Below are positions 16,897-26,661 of a stretch of 64,000 nt of DNA, piece after piece; the stretch's first letter is position 1; the number at the start of each line of letters is the position of its first letter. This stretch comes from Sphingomonas sp. Leaf22 (lineage in GTDB: Bacteria; Pseudomonadota; Alphaproteobacteria; Sphingomonadales; Sphingomonadaceae), in NCBI RefSeq assembly GCF_001421715.1, contig NZ_LMKP01000044.1:62001-126000 (forward strand), in the 5' to 3' direction. The notes under the pieces were generated by a model. That model ran no database searches and was not told the origin of the DNA. It saw only the letters and a list, made by a program, of their open reading frames with translations. The translations under genes were made by a program, and so were the position numbers.

Positions 16897-19182
16897 GTGA
16901 AGCATTTGATCTGGGCGGCGCTTGCCGCGACCACCGCGACCATCGCTCCGGTCCATGCGCAGACCGCCCCGCTCCTGCCCCTGCCCGCGCGGATCGCGCC
17001 GGCCAGCGGATCGATCACCATCGCCGATGGCGCGGGCATCGTCGTGCCGGCCGGCGATAGCGGCGCCGCCACCGCCGCGCGGCTGCTGACCGACCGGGTG
17101 AAGGTCGATCGCGGGCTGACCCTGACCAGCACCGCCACCGGCAAGATCCGCTTCGTTCGCGATGCGGCGATCACCGGTGACGAGGCCTATCGCCTGACCG
17201 TCACCCCAAAGGCGATCACGATCACCGCCAGCGGCGACCGGGGCCTGATCTGGGGCGCGATGACGCTGGCCCAGCTGCTCAGCCCCGACACCAAATTCGG
17301 CAAGCCGGTCCGCATCGCCGCGACCGTCATCGACGACAGCCCACGCTTTCGCTGGCGCGGGCTGATGGTCGACGTGACGCGGTCGTTCCAGCCGATCGAG
17401 ACGCTCTACCCGATCGTCGACACCATGGCCGCGCAGAAGCTCAACACGCTGCACATGCACCTGTCGGACGATCAGGGATGGCGCGTCGAGATCAAACGCT
17501 ATCCCAAGCTGACCGAGATCGGCGGCTTCCGCTTTCCCCCCGTCGCGGGCGGTGCCCCGGGTCCGAAGGTCGGCGGGTTCTACACGCAGGACGAACTGCG
17601 CAAGCTGGTCGCCTATGCTGCGGAGCGCGGCATCACCATCGTCCCCGAAATCGACATGCCCGGCCATGCGCAGGCGGCGGTCGCGGCCTATCCGGAAGAG
17701 GTCGGCGTGCTCGGCGACCGCCCGCCGGTCGGGCATGACTGGGGCGTCAATCCGTGGCTGTTCTCCCCTTCCCCGCGCAGCATGACCTTCATCAAGAACG
17801 TGCTCGACGAGTTGCTCGACATCTTCCCCGGCCAGTTCATCCATGTCGGTGGCGACGAGGCGGTGAAGGACCAGTGGCAGCGTTCGCCCGAGGTACAGGC
17901 GCAGATGCAGGCGCTGGGCCTCAAGACCGAGAACCAGATGCAGGGCTGGATGATCTCCGAACTCGGCAAATATCTGGCGTCGAAGAATCGCCGCCTGATC
18001 GGCTGGGACGAAATCCTCGAAGGCGACGTGCCCACCAGCGCCGCCGTCATGTCGTGGCGCGGCGAGGCGGGCGCGGTCGAGGCGGCGAACAAGGGCCATG
18101 ACGTGGTCATGTCGCCCGCCCCCAACCTCTATCTCGACAATATCCAGTCGACCGCCGGCGACGAACCGCCCGGCCGCATCGGGCTCCAGACGCTAGAGAT
18201 GGTCTATGGCTATGAACCGGTCCGCCCCGGCGTGACGGCACAGGCCGCCGCGCACGTGCTGGGGGCGCAGGGAAATGCATGGTCCGAATATCTGGCGACG
18301 GCGAAGCAGAAGGAACACGCCACCTTCCCGCGCCTGTCGGCGATCGCCGAATTTACGTGGAGCCCGCGCGACAAGCGCGACTTCAAGGGGTTCGTCGAAC
18401 GCATCCAGCCACAGATGCTGCGCTATCAGCGGCAGGGGATCGCCGCCGCCGACGCGGCCTTCGCGGTCGGCTACACGCTCGATGGGTCGAACGGCGACGT
18501 GCTGCGTCAGAAGCTGCCCAAGCTGACGATGGCCACGCAGACCGGTGCCGGCACGATCCGCTACACGCTTGACGGCAGCCAGCCGACCGCCCGCTCGCGC
18601 GCCTATGCCGCGCCGATCGCGGTGAAGCCGGGTCAGGTCGTCACGGCCACGGCGTTCGCGAAGGACGGTCATGCGCTCGCCGTGCCGCGCCGCTTCGACG
18701 CGACCCGTCCGGCGCTGCTGCGCGCGACCGGCGGCAACGACATGGTGGCGTGTCCCAAGGGGGCGCTGGGCCTGCGCGTGCCGCTGGTCTCGGGCCAGAG
18801 CGGCGATGCGCCCGCCTATAACGTCAACCTGTTCGACACCTGTACCCAGGCGCTGAAAATGCCGCTCGACGTCACACAGGCGTTCAAGGTCACCGTCGCG
18901 CGCCTGCCGCGCAACTATGGCCTCGCGCATGACGAGGGCAAGGTCCGCCTGCATTATTCGGTCACGCAATATGGCGAGCTGGTGATGCGGGTCGGCGGAT
19001 GTGACGGCGTGGTCGCCGCGACCTTCCCGCTGCCCGATCCCGACACCGCGCCCAACCGGTTCGACTTCACCGGCCGTTTCCCCAAACAGGCGGGCGATGC
19101 CGATGTGTGCCTGCAATTCACCTCGCCGCTGTCGCATCCCTTCTACACTATCGACACGCTGCAACTGGAAGAGTCCAAGTGA
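16897..19182 (+). CDS. GH20 beta-N-acetylhexosaminidase, exported
   Basis: A 761-residue exo-hexosaminidase that removes terminal beta-GlcNAc (or GalNAc). The start is GTG 16897 with AGGGGAG upstream; the signal peptide ends VHAQ. The GH20b-type N-terminal fold covers about 25-150. The TIM barrel follows with MHLSDDQGWR, PEIDMPGHAQA and the catalytic pair Asp320-Glu321 in HVGGDEA; WDEILEG lies further on. About 130 C-terminal residues form an extra beta-rich domain, beginning after a chitobiase-C-like segment (IRYTLDGSQPT). It heads a six-gene operon; its stop overlaps the next GTG start. In this setting it would trim antennary GlcNAc of N-glycans or split chitobiose. Confidence 0.93.
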   Translation: MKHLIWAALAATTATIAPVHAQTAPLLPLPARIAPASGSITIADGAGIVVPAGDSGAATAARLLTDRVKVDRGLTLTSTATGKIRFVRDAAITGDEAYRLTVTPKAITITASGDRGLIWGAMTLAQLLSPDTKFGKPVRIAATVIDDSPRFRWRGLMVDVTRSFQPIETLYPIVDTMAAQKLNTLHMHLSDDQGWRVEIKRYPKLTEIGGFRFPPVAGGAPGPKVGGFYTQDELRKLVAYAAERGITIVPEIDMPGHAQAAVAAYPEEVGVLGDRPPVGHDWGVNPWLFSPSPRSMTFIKNVLDELLDIFPGQFIHVGGDEAVKDQWQRSPEVQAQMQALGLKTENQMQGWMISELGKYLASKNRRLIGWDEILEGDVPTSAAVMSWRGEAGAVEAANKGHDVVMSPAPNLYLDNIQSTAGDEPPGRIGLQTLEMVYGYEPVRPGVTAQAAAHVLGAQGNAWSEYLATAKQKEHATFPRLSAIAEFTWSPRDKRDFKGFVERIQPQMLRYQRQGIAAADAAFAVGYTLDGSNGDVLRQKLPKLTMATQTGAGTIRYTLDGSQPTARSRAYAAPIAVKPGQVVTATAFAKDGHALAVPRRFDATRPALLRATGGNDMVACPKGALGLRVPLVSGQSGDAPAYNVNLFDTCTQALKMPLDVTQAFKVTVARLPRNYGLAHDEGKVRLHYSVTQYGELVMRVGGCDGVVAATFPLPDPDTAPNRFDFTGRFPKQAGDADVCLQFTSPLSHPFYTIDTLQLEESK

Positions 19183-21791
19183 AGCCAGCCCTGTTCCTGT
19201 TGCTCGCCGCCGCCCCTGCCGCACTCTGGGCCGCGCCGCGCGAAACGGTGACGCTCGACAAGGGCTGGGAGGTTCGGCTCGCCCCCGGTGATCCGGCGGC
19301 GAAGGAGCACCCGAAGGCCGCGCGCTGGCTGCCCGCCAGGGTGCCGGGCTATGTCCAGACCGATCTGATCGCGGCGAAGATCACGCCCGATCCCTTCCTC
19401 CGGCTGAACGAGGCGACGATTCAGTGGGTCGGGCGCAGCGACTGGGACTATCGCGGACGCCTGAACGCGACGCCGGCGCTGCTGGCGCGCGACCATGTCG
19501 ATCTGGTCTTCGACGGGCTCGACACCTTTGCCGAGGTGTATGTCAACGGCACCAAGCTGCTCGCCGCCGACAATGCGCACCGCCGCTGGCGCGCCGACGC
19601 CAAGCCACTGCTGAAGACCGGCGCGAACGAGATCCGCATCGCGTTCAAATCGCCGCTCGGCGTGCTCAAGCCGATGGTCGCAAAGATCGAAAATCCCCTG
19701 CCCGGCGAATATGATTCGACCGCCGGCGACGAGCCCGAGGCGCGGCAGACCTCGCCCTATATCCGTAAGCCGAAATACCATTATGGCTGGGACTGGGGCC
19801 CCCGCATCGTCAATGTCGGCCCCAATGGACCGGTCCGCGTCGATGCATGGGACGATGTCCGCATCGATAGCTTGCGCGTCCAGCAGGAGGCGGTGACCCC
19901 GGCCGAGGCGCGCCTGTCCGCCGACGTGACGCTGATCGCAGATCGCGACGCGACGGTGCAGGTCGATGCGATCGTCACCGCGCCCGACGGCAGCAAGGTC
20001 CGCGCGACCCGCACCGTCGCGGTCACGGCGGGCGAGAACCGGGTGAGCGTACCCGTCGCCATCGCCAACCCGAAGCTGTGGTATCCCGCCGGCTATGGCG
20101 CGCAGCCGCTTTACACCGTCGACACCGAAACCCGGCTCGACGGGGAACTGGTGGACAGCCAGCAACGCTCGACCGGCATCCGCACCGTCGAACTGGTGCG
20201 GGAGAAGGATGCGATCGGTCGCGGTTTCCTGTTCAGGATCAACGGCGTGCCCGTCTTCGCCAAGGGCGCGAACCTGATCCCGTTCGACAGCTTCGGCCCG
20301 CGCGTCACCGATACGTATATGGCGCAGATCATGGGCGACGCGCAGGCGGCGAACATGAACATGCTGCGCATCTGGGGCGGCGGCATGTACCTGCCCGACA
20401 GCTTCTTCGACACCGCCGACCGGCTGGGGCTGATGATCTGGTCCGACTTCATGTTCGGCGGCGCGATCACCCCCTATGACCCCGAGTATCGCGAGACCGT
20501 GAAGATCGAGGCCGAGGAACAGGTCGACCGCGTACAGGCGCACCCCTCGATCGTGCTGTGGTCGGGCAATAACGAAGTGCTGTCGGGCTGGGAGGGCTGG
20601 AGCGACCGCACCGCCTTCAAGAAGCGCGTCGGGGCCGACGAACAGGAACGCGTCGGCGTCGGCATGGCGATCCTGTTCGACCGTGTGCTGCGCGATGCCG
20701 CCTCCGCCCGCGATGCCGACGTGCCATACTGGCCCGGCAGCCCTAGCGCCAATTACGAGGGCAAGCCCGATCAGGACGGCAATGGCGACCGCCATTATTG
20801 GGACGTGTGGGGCGGCAAGAAGCCCGCCACCGCCTATCTCGACAGCTGCCCGCGCTTCATGTCCGAATATGGGCTGCAGGCGATGCCCGACATGGCGACC
20901 ATCGCGAAGTTCGCGAAACCCGCCGATTACGCCATCGACTCGCCCGTCATGACCGCGCACCAGAAATTCCTGAAGGGTGCCGGGCAACAGCGGCTGCTCG
21001 ACTATATCCGGATGCGTTATCGTGAACCCCGCGACTTCGCCGACTTCGTCTATCTCAGTCAGGTGATGCAGGCCGACGGCATCCAGCTGGGCGCGCTCCA
21101 CCACCGCGCCTGTCGTCCGGTGACCAGCGGCACGCTCTATTGGCAGTTGAACGACGTGTGGCCCGGCGCATCCTGGTCGAGCATCGATTATTATGGCCGG
21201 TGGAAGGCGCTGCACTTCGCCGCCCGCCGCTTCTTCGCCCCGCTCGCCATCTCGGCGGCACGCAAGGCCGATGGCCCGACCGAGGTTGCGCTGATTTCCG
21301 ACGCGACCCGGCCGGTCACCGCGCGCTGGCGGGTGCGGACGATCGATGCCGATGGCCGCGTCGCCAGCCAGTTCGAACGCGCGGTGCAACTGCCGGCGCT
21401 GTCGTCGACGAAAATCGCCACGCTGACCGACGCCGATCTGTTCAAGGGTGCCGATCCCAAACGCAGCTTCGCGGTGTTCGAACTGCTGGTCGATGGTCAG
21501 CCGACCTCGCGCGCGCTGGTATCGGCGCTGCCCGAAAAGGCGATGGACCTGCCCGATCCGGGACTTACCACCAGCTGGTCGACGCAGGACGGCAAACCGG
21601 CGCTGACCATCACCGCCAAGCGGCTGGCCCGCGCGCTGTGGATCGGCTTCGGCACACTCGACGTGCAGGCGTCGGACAATTTCCTCGACCTGCTGCCCGG
21701 CGAAAGCGTGACGGTGACGATCGACGGCAAGGCATCGACCGGCGCACTCAGGAAAGCGCTGCGCCTGCAAACGCTGGGAGCGAACAAGTGA
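19179..21791 (+). CDS. GH2 beta-mannosidase, exported
   Basis: An 870-residue GH2 enzyme of the beta-mannosidase group. The start is GTG 19179, overlapping the GH20 stop (GTGA), and gives a signal peptide (PALFLLLAAAPAALWA). An N-terminal jelly-roll domain with WVGRSDWDYR and YHYGWDWGPR, typical of beta-mannosidases, precedes the TIM barrel. The acid/base is Glu466 in WSGNNEV and the nucleophile Glu563 in SEYGLQAMPD. C-terminal beta domains complete the usual layout. Predicted reaction: release of the single beta-1,4-mannose linked to chitobiose in the N-glycan core, or mannan oligosaccharide ends. Confidence 0.9.
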   Translation: MKPALFLLLAAAPAALWAAPRETVTLDKGWEVRLAPGDPAAKEHPKAARWLPARVPGYVQTDLIAAKITPDPFLRLNEATIQWVGRSDWDYRGRLNATPALLARDHVDLVFDGLDTFAEVYVNGTKLLAADNAHRRWRADAKPLLKTGANEIRIAFKSPLGVLKPMVAKIENPLPGEYDSTAGDEPEARQTSPYIRKPKYHYGWDWGPRIVNVGPNGPVRVDAWDDVRIDSLRVQQEAVTPAEARLSADVTLIADRDATVQVDAIVTAPDGSKVRATRTVAVTAGENRVSVPVAIANPKLWYPAGYGAQPLYTVDTETRLDGELVDSQQRSTGIRTVELVREKDAIGRGFLFRINGVPVFAKGANLIPFDSFGPRVTDTYMAQIMGDAQAANMNMLRIWGGGMYLPDSFFDTADRLGLMIWSDFMFGGAITPYDPEYRETVKIEAEEQVDRVQAHPSIVLWSGNNEVLSGWEGWSDRTAFKKRVGADEQERVGVGMAILFDRVLRDAASARDADVPYWPGSPSANYEGKPDQDGNGDRHYWDVWGGKKPATAYLDSCPRFMSEYGLQAMPDMATIAKFAKPADYAIDSPVMTAHQKFLKGAGQQRLLDYIRMRYREPRDFADFVYLSQVMQADGIQLGALHHRACRPVTSGTLYWQLNDVWPGASWSSIDYYGRWKALHFAARRFFAPLAISAARKADGPTEVALISDATRPVTARWRVRTIDADGRVASQFERAVQLPALSSTKIATLTDADLFKGADPKRSFAVFELLVDGQPTSRALVSALPEKAMDLPDPGLTTSWSTQDGKPALTITAKRLARALWIGFGTLDVQASDNFLDLLPGESVTVTIDGKASTGALRKALRLQTLGANK

Positions 21792-24370
21792 GCATCCTTC
21801 TCGCGCTGCTCGCCGGGGCAGCGGAACCCGATCCGCAGATCGCCGCGACCATCGCCGCGATGACCCCGGCGGAAAAGGCGGCGCAGCTGCAAAGCACCGC
21901 CCCGGCACAGGGCGACGTGCTACCCGCCTACGACTATTGGAACGAGGCGCTGCACGGCCTCGCCCGCAACGGCGTCGCCACCGTCTTTCCGCAGGCGATC
22001 GGGCTGGCGGCGACATGGGACGCGCCGCTGATGGAACGGATCGGCACCGTCGTGTCGACCGAGGCGCGCGCCAAATACAATGCGCTGCCGGGCAGGAACC
22101 GGCGGCGGTACGAGGGGCTGACCCTCTGGTCGCCCAACATCAACATCTTCCGCGATCCGCGCTGGGGGCGCGGCATGGAAACCTATGGCGAGGACCCGGT
22201 GCTGACCGGCGCGATGGCGGTCGGCTATGTCCGCGGGCTGCAAGGACCGGACCCGCTGCAGCCCCGCGTCATCGCCACGCCGAAACATCTGGTCGCGCAT
22301 AGCGGGCCGGAGGCGGGCCGCGATGCGTTCAGCGTCCAGACCGCACCCTATGACATGGAGGCGACCTACCTCCCCGCCTTCCGCCGCGCGCTGACCGAGG
22401 GGAAGGCGCAATCGGTGATGTGCGCCTATAACGGCATTCACGGCGTCCCGGTCTGCGCCGCCGGCTGGCTATTCAACGAACGGCTGCGGCGCGACTGGGG
22501 CTGGAACGGGCTGGTCGTGTCGGACTGCGACGCGATCGGCAACATCGCCCATTATCAACGCTATGCCCTCGACAACGCCGCCGGCTCCGCCGCCGCGATC
22601 AATGCCGGCATGGACCTGAACTGTGGCGCGGCCTATGCCGCGCTGCCCAAGGCGCTCGAACGCGGCCTGACCACGCCTGCCATCGTCGACCGCGCGCTTG
22701 AGCGTACCTTCGAAGCCCGCAAGCGCCTCGGCGACGCGTTCGGCAGCAAGAGCCGCTGGGACTCGATCCCGGCCAGCGCGCTCCACACCCCCGCCAACCG
22801 CGCGCTTGCGCTGGAGGCGGCGCGCAAATCGCTGGTCCTGCTCCAGAATAACGGCGTCCTGCCGCTGAAGCGCGGTGCCCGGATCGCGGTCGTCGGCCCC
22901 AATGCCGACAGCCTCGACGTGCTGGAGGCCAATTACAACGGTACCTCCGCCGATCCCGTAACGCCACTCAAGGGCCTGACCGACCGTTTCGCCGTCACCT
23001 ATGCGCAGGGGTCGACGCTGGCCGACGGCGTGCCCCTGCCCGTGCCCCAGACCGCCTTCGGTTCGGGCCTCAAGGCGGAGTATTTCGCCGATCCGGCGAT
23101 GACCGGCGCGCCCGTCCTGACCCGCACCGACCGCACGATCGATTTCAACTGGCGGCGGACCAGCCCCACGCCGAAGCTGCCGGTCGACCGCTACGGCGTC
23201 CGCTGGACCGGTAGCCTGACCCCGCCGGGGCCGGGCCGCTACACGCTGCGCATCGACATCAACCGCTGCTGGGACAAATGTTCGGGCCGCGACGCGGTGA
23301 AGCTGTGGGTCGATGGCCGCGACGTGCTGAGCGCCACCGGCACCGCCGCCGTCGAGGGCGCGGCCAACGACAGCAAGTCCGAACGGACGGAGGCGACGCT
23401 CGACTTCGCCGATGCCAGCCCGAAACCCTTCCGCCTCGACCTGACCCATGCCAGCACCGACGACAGCATCCGCCTGACATGGATCGCGCCCGCCGCCCCA
23501 CAGCGCGCACAGGCCGTCGCCGCTGCGCAGAATGCCGACGCGGTCGTCGCGTTCGTCGGCCTGTCCCCGGCGGTCGAGGGCGAGGCACTCCGCCTCGAAG
23601 TCGCCGGCTTCTCGGGCGGCGACCGCACCGACATCGCCCTGCCGGCGGCGCAACAGCAACTGCTCGAAGCGGTCAAGGCATCGGGCAAACCGCTGATCGT
23701 CGTCCTGCTGTCGGGCAGCGCGGTGGCGATGGAATGGGCCAAGCAACATGCCGACGCGATCGTCGCCGGCTGGTATCCGGGCGAGGTAGGCGGCACCGCC
23801 ATCGCCGACGTCCTCGACGGCACGACCAACCCGTCGGGCCGCCTGCCGGTCACCTTCTACGCCAGGACCAGCGACCTGCCCGCCTTCGTCGACTATAATA
23901 TGAAGGGCCGGACCTATCGCTATTTCGACGGCCAGCCGCTCTGGGGCTTCGGCCATGGCCTCAGCTACACCAGCTACGCCTATGCCGACGCGAAGGCCCC
24001 GGCGACCCTGACCGCCGGCCAGCCCCTGACCGTCACCGCGCGCATCACCAACACCGGCAAACGCGCCGGCGAAGAGGTCGCGCAAGCCTATCTGATCGCC
24101 CCCGCTGCCCTCAACAAGGTCGGCGCATGGAACGACCCGGTCCTGCGCCACAGCCTAGTCGCCTTCCAGCGCGTCGCGCTGAAACCCGGACAGGCCAAGA
24201 CCGTGACCTTCACCCTCGACCCGCGCCTGCTCAGCACCGTATCGCTCGACGGCACCCGCGCGGTGCGGCCGGGCGATTACCACCTGTTCATCGGCGGCGG
24301 CCAACCCGGCAGCACCGCCGGACAGGACATCGCCTTCACCATCGCGGGCACGCAGGAGTTGCCGAAATGA
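21788..24370 (+). CDS. GH3 glycosidase with PA14 insertion, probable beta-xylosidase/beta-glucosidase
   Basis: An 860-residue GH3 enzyme. GTG 21788 overlaps the previous stop (GTGA); the first 12 residues form a very short hydrophobic leader, so export is uncertain. The (beta/alpha)8 domain has WSPNINIFRDPRWGRG and the nucleophile Asp246 in VVSDCDA. A PA14 domain interrupts the second GH3 domain (about residues 415-560, around AEYFADPAMTG and DAVKLWVDGRD), followed by a fibronectin-like C-terminus. The catalytic region resembles plant-type xylosidase/glucosidase GH3 proteins. In the Xanthomonas nix cluster a GH3 beta-xylosidase removes the beta-1,2-xylose of plant N-glycans; the same role is proposed here but specificity cannot be read from sequence. 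Confidence 0.87.
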   Translation: MSILLALLAGAAEPDPQIAATIAAMTPAEKAAQLQSTAPAQGDVLPAYDYWNEALHGLARNGVATVFPQAIGLAATWDAPLMERIGTVVSTEARAKYNALPGRNRRRYEGLTLWSPNINIFRDPRWGRGMETYGEDPVLTGAMAVGYVRGLQGPDPLQPRVIATPKHLVAHSGPEAGRDAFSVQTAPYDMEATYLPAFRRALTEGKAQSVMCAYNGIHGVPVCAAGWLFNERLRRDWGWNGLVVSDCDAIGNIAHYQRYALDNAAGSAAAINAGMDLNCGAAYAALPKALERGLTTPAIVDRALERTFEARKRLGDAFGSKSRWDSIPASALHTPANRALALEAARKSLVLLQNNGVLPLKRGARIAVVGPNADSLDVLEANYNGTSADPVTPLKGLTDRFAVTYAQGSTLADGVPLPVPQTAFGSGLKAEYFADPAMTGAPVLTRTDRTIDFNWRRTSPTPKLPVDRYGVRWTGSLTPPGPGRYTLRIDINRCWDKCSGRDAVKLWVDGRDVLSATGTAAVEGAANDSKSERTEATLDFADASPKPFRLDLTHASTDDSIRLTWIAPAAPQRAQAVAAAQNADAVVAFVGLSPAVEGEALRLEVAGFSGGDRTDIALPAAQQQLLEAVKASGKPLIVVLLSGSAVAMEWAKQHADAIVAGWYPGEVGGTAIADVLDGTTNPSGRLPVTFYARTSDLPAFVDYNMKGRTYRYFDGQPLWGFGHGLSYTSYAYADAKAPATLTAGQPLTVTARITNTGKRAGEEVAQAYLIAPAALNKVGAWNDPVLRHSLVAFQRVALKPGQAKTVTFTLDPRLLSTVSLDGTRAVRPGDYHLFIGGGQPGSTAGQDIAFTIAGTQELPK

Positions 24371-26661
24371 CGACGCTTTCCCGCCGCGCCCTGCTCGGCG
24401 GCACCGCCGCACTGGCGCTGATCGATGCCCTGCCGGTCGGTGCGGCCGGCACCGCGCCCGCCCGCCCCGACCTGTTCATCGGCACCGGCGGCGACGGCCA
24501 TACCTTCCCCGGCGCGACCATGCCGTTCGGGATGGTGCAGCTGTCCCCCGACACCGACACCGCGCGCTGGGCGACCTGTTCGGGCTATCACAAGGATGAC
24601 GGCTCGATCCTCGGCTTCAGCCACACGCACCTGTCAGGCACCGGCATCGGCGACATGCTCGACGTGCTGGTTGTGCCGACGCGTGGCCCTGTCCAACTCG
24701 ACGGCGGCCCGCTCGACGACCCCGACAAGGGCTATCGCCAGCGTTTCTCGAACGAGGTCGCCGAACCCGGTTACTATGCCGTCACTCTCGAAAGCGGCGT
24801 CCGGTCCGAACTGACCGTCACCGACCGCACCGGCATCCAGCGTCATCGCTTTCCGGCCGGCCCCGGCCATATCCTGATCGACCTGTCGCATCTGGTGATG
24901 GAGGGGCCGAACCAGCGCCCCTATATCGACGAAGCCGCGCTCACCCTTGAACCCGATGGCAGCATCACCGGCACCCGTCGCGTGTTCCGCTGGGCGAAGG
25001 GCCGCCGCATCTTCTTCGCGATGCAGTTGTCGCGCCAGCCCGACCGCATCGAATTCTTCGGCGACAACGACACGCCCGCCGGTGACCAACGCGTCACCGG
25101 AAAACGCCTGAAAGCCGTGCTGCATTATGACGACGCCGGTGCCGCGCCGATCGTCATCCGCACCGGTATTTCCGCCGTCGACCTCGCGGGCGCGAAAGCG
25201 AACCTGACCACCGAAGCGAAGCATTGGGATTTCGATCGCTACGCCCGGTCGGCACGCGCCGCATGGGCGCGCGAACTCGACCTGATCCGGTTCGAGGGCG
25301 GCACTGCGCAGCAACGCACCGTCGCCGCCTCGGCGCTCTACCACGCGTCGATCGGGCCGACGCTCTTCTCCGACAGCGACGGTCGCTACATCGGCCTCGA
25401 CCGGCAGGTGCATTCCGTGCCGAAGAGCGAGGCGGCGTACAGTGCCTATTCGCTCTGGGACACGTACCGCGCCTTCCACCCGCTCCAGACACTGATCCGT
25501 CCGACGCTGACGCAAGCCTTCACCCGCGACCTGATCCGCCAGACGCAGCAAAGCCCGTTCGGCCCGCCCGTCTGGCCGCTGCAGGGGGTCGAGACCGGCA
25601 CGATGATCGGCTGGCACGCCGTTCCCGTCCTCGCCGAAGCCCGCGCGAAGGGCGTCGCCGCCGATTATGCCGCGGCATGGGGCGGGGTAAGCAAGCGTTC
25701 GTTCGACTGGTCGACGCCCAATCTCGACAACAGCATCGGCGTGCGCGCCTATGACGAACTCGGCTATGCGCCCGCCGACCGCATCTTCGAAAGCGTGTCG
25801 AAGACGCTGGAATTCGCCTACGACGATTATGCCGGCGCGTTCATCGCCGATGCGGCGGGCGACGCCGCCGGGGCCGCCCGCTTGCGCAAACGGTCGGGCA
25901 ACTGGCGCAACGTGTTCGATGCGAAGATCGGCTTCGCGCGCGGACGGCTGGCCGATGGCAGCTGGGCCGAACCCTATGCCCCCAATGCGCTCGGCCATTC
26001 GAAGAAATGGCGTGACTTTACCGAGAGCAATGGTTGGCAGGCGACCTTCCTCAACCAGCACGACATCCAAGGCCTGATCGCGGCGATGGGCGGCGACGCC
26101 GCGTTCGAGGCGAAGCTGGACGGGCTGTTCACCGCCTCCTCCGAACTCCCCGCCGACGCCCCGCCCGACATTTCGGGACTGGTCGGGCAATATGCGCACG
26201 GCAACGAACCCAGCCACCATGTCGCCTATATGTACGCGTGGTGCGGCGCGCCGTGGAAGACGCAGGCGATGGTCCGCCGCCTGCTGACCGACATGTACCA
26301 TGACCGCCCCGACGGCATCATCGGCAACGACGACTGCGGCCAGATGAGCGCCTGGTATCTGCTCTCCGCGCTCGGCTTCTACCCGGTCGACCCGGTCAGC
26401 GCGACCTATGTGCTGGGCAGCCCGCTGTTCGACCGCGCGACGGTACAGGTCGGCAGCGGCAAGCGGCTGATCGTCGAGGCGCGCGGCAACGCCCCCGACA
26501 AACCCTATGTCCGTAGCGTCACGTGGAACGGACGGCCATGGACAAAAAGCTGGATCGCCCATGCCGATCTGGCGAAGGGCGGGCGGCTGGTGTTCGAGAT
26601 GTCGGCCGAACCCAACAGGGCGTTCGGTCGCGATCCCAAGGACCGGCCCGGCCACGCATGA
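24367..26661 (+). CDS. GH92 alpha-mannosidase, Tat-exported
   Basis: A 764-residue calcium-dependent exo-alpha-mannosidase family protein. ATG 24367 overlaps the GH3 stop by ATGA. The N-terminus MTTLSRRALLGG is a Tat signal. GH92 hallmarks are GTGGDGHTFPGATMPFGMVQLSP near the N-terminus, GFSHTHLSGTG, GNEPSHHVAYMY and GNDDCGQMSAWYLLSALGFYP near the C-terminus. GH92 enzymes cleave alpha-1,2, 1,3, 1,4 or 1,6 mannosidic bonds, depending on member. Together with the downstream beta-mannosidase it would dismantle the N-glycan mannose core. Confidence 0.93.
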   Translation: MTTLSRRALLGGTAALALIDALPVGAAGTAPARPDLFIGTGGDGHTFPGATMPFGMVQLSPDTDTARWATCSGYHKDDGSILGFSHTHLSGTGIGDMLDVLVVPTRGPVQLDGGPLDDPDKGYRQRFSNEVAEPGYYAVTLESGVRSELTVTDRTGIQRHRFPAGPGHILIDLSHLVMEGPNQRPYIDEAALTLEPDGSITGTRRVFRWAKGRRIFFAMQLSRQPDRIEFFGDNDTPAGDQRVTGKRLKAVLHYDDAGAAPIVIRTGISAVDLAGAKANLTTEAKHWDFDRYARSARAAWARELDLIRFEGGTAQQRTVAASALYHASIGPTLFSDSDGRYIGLDRQVHSVPKSEAAYSAYSLWDTYRAFHPLQTLIRPTLTQAFTRDLIRQTQQSPFGPPVWPLQGVETGTMIGWHAVPVLAEARAKGVAADYAAAWGGVSKRSFDWSTPNLDNSIGVRAYDELGYAPADRIFESVSKTLEFAYDDYAGAFIADAAGDAAGAARLRKRSGNWRNVFDAKIGFARGRLADGSWAEPYAPNALGHSKKWRDFTESNGWQATFLNQHDIQGLIAAMGGDAAFEAKLDGLFTASSELPADAPPDISGLVGQYAHGNEPSHHVAYMYAWCGAPWKTQAMVRRLLTDMYHDRPDGIIGNDDCGQMSAWYLLSALGFYPVDPVSATYVLGSPLFDRATVQVGSGKRLIVEARGNAPDKPYVRSVTWNGRPWTKSWIAHADLAKGGRLVFEMSAEPNRAFGRDPKDRPGHA

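Noticed and set aside
26523-26657. Extension of the unassigned glycosidase upstream to 26523.
   Set aside because: It would overlap the GH92 gene by 139 bp; the ATGA overlap at 26658 matches the other operon junctions.
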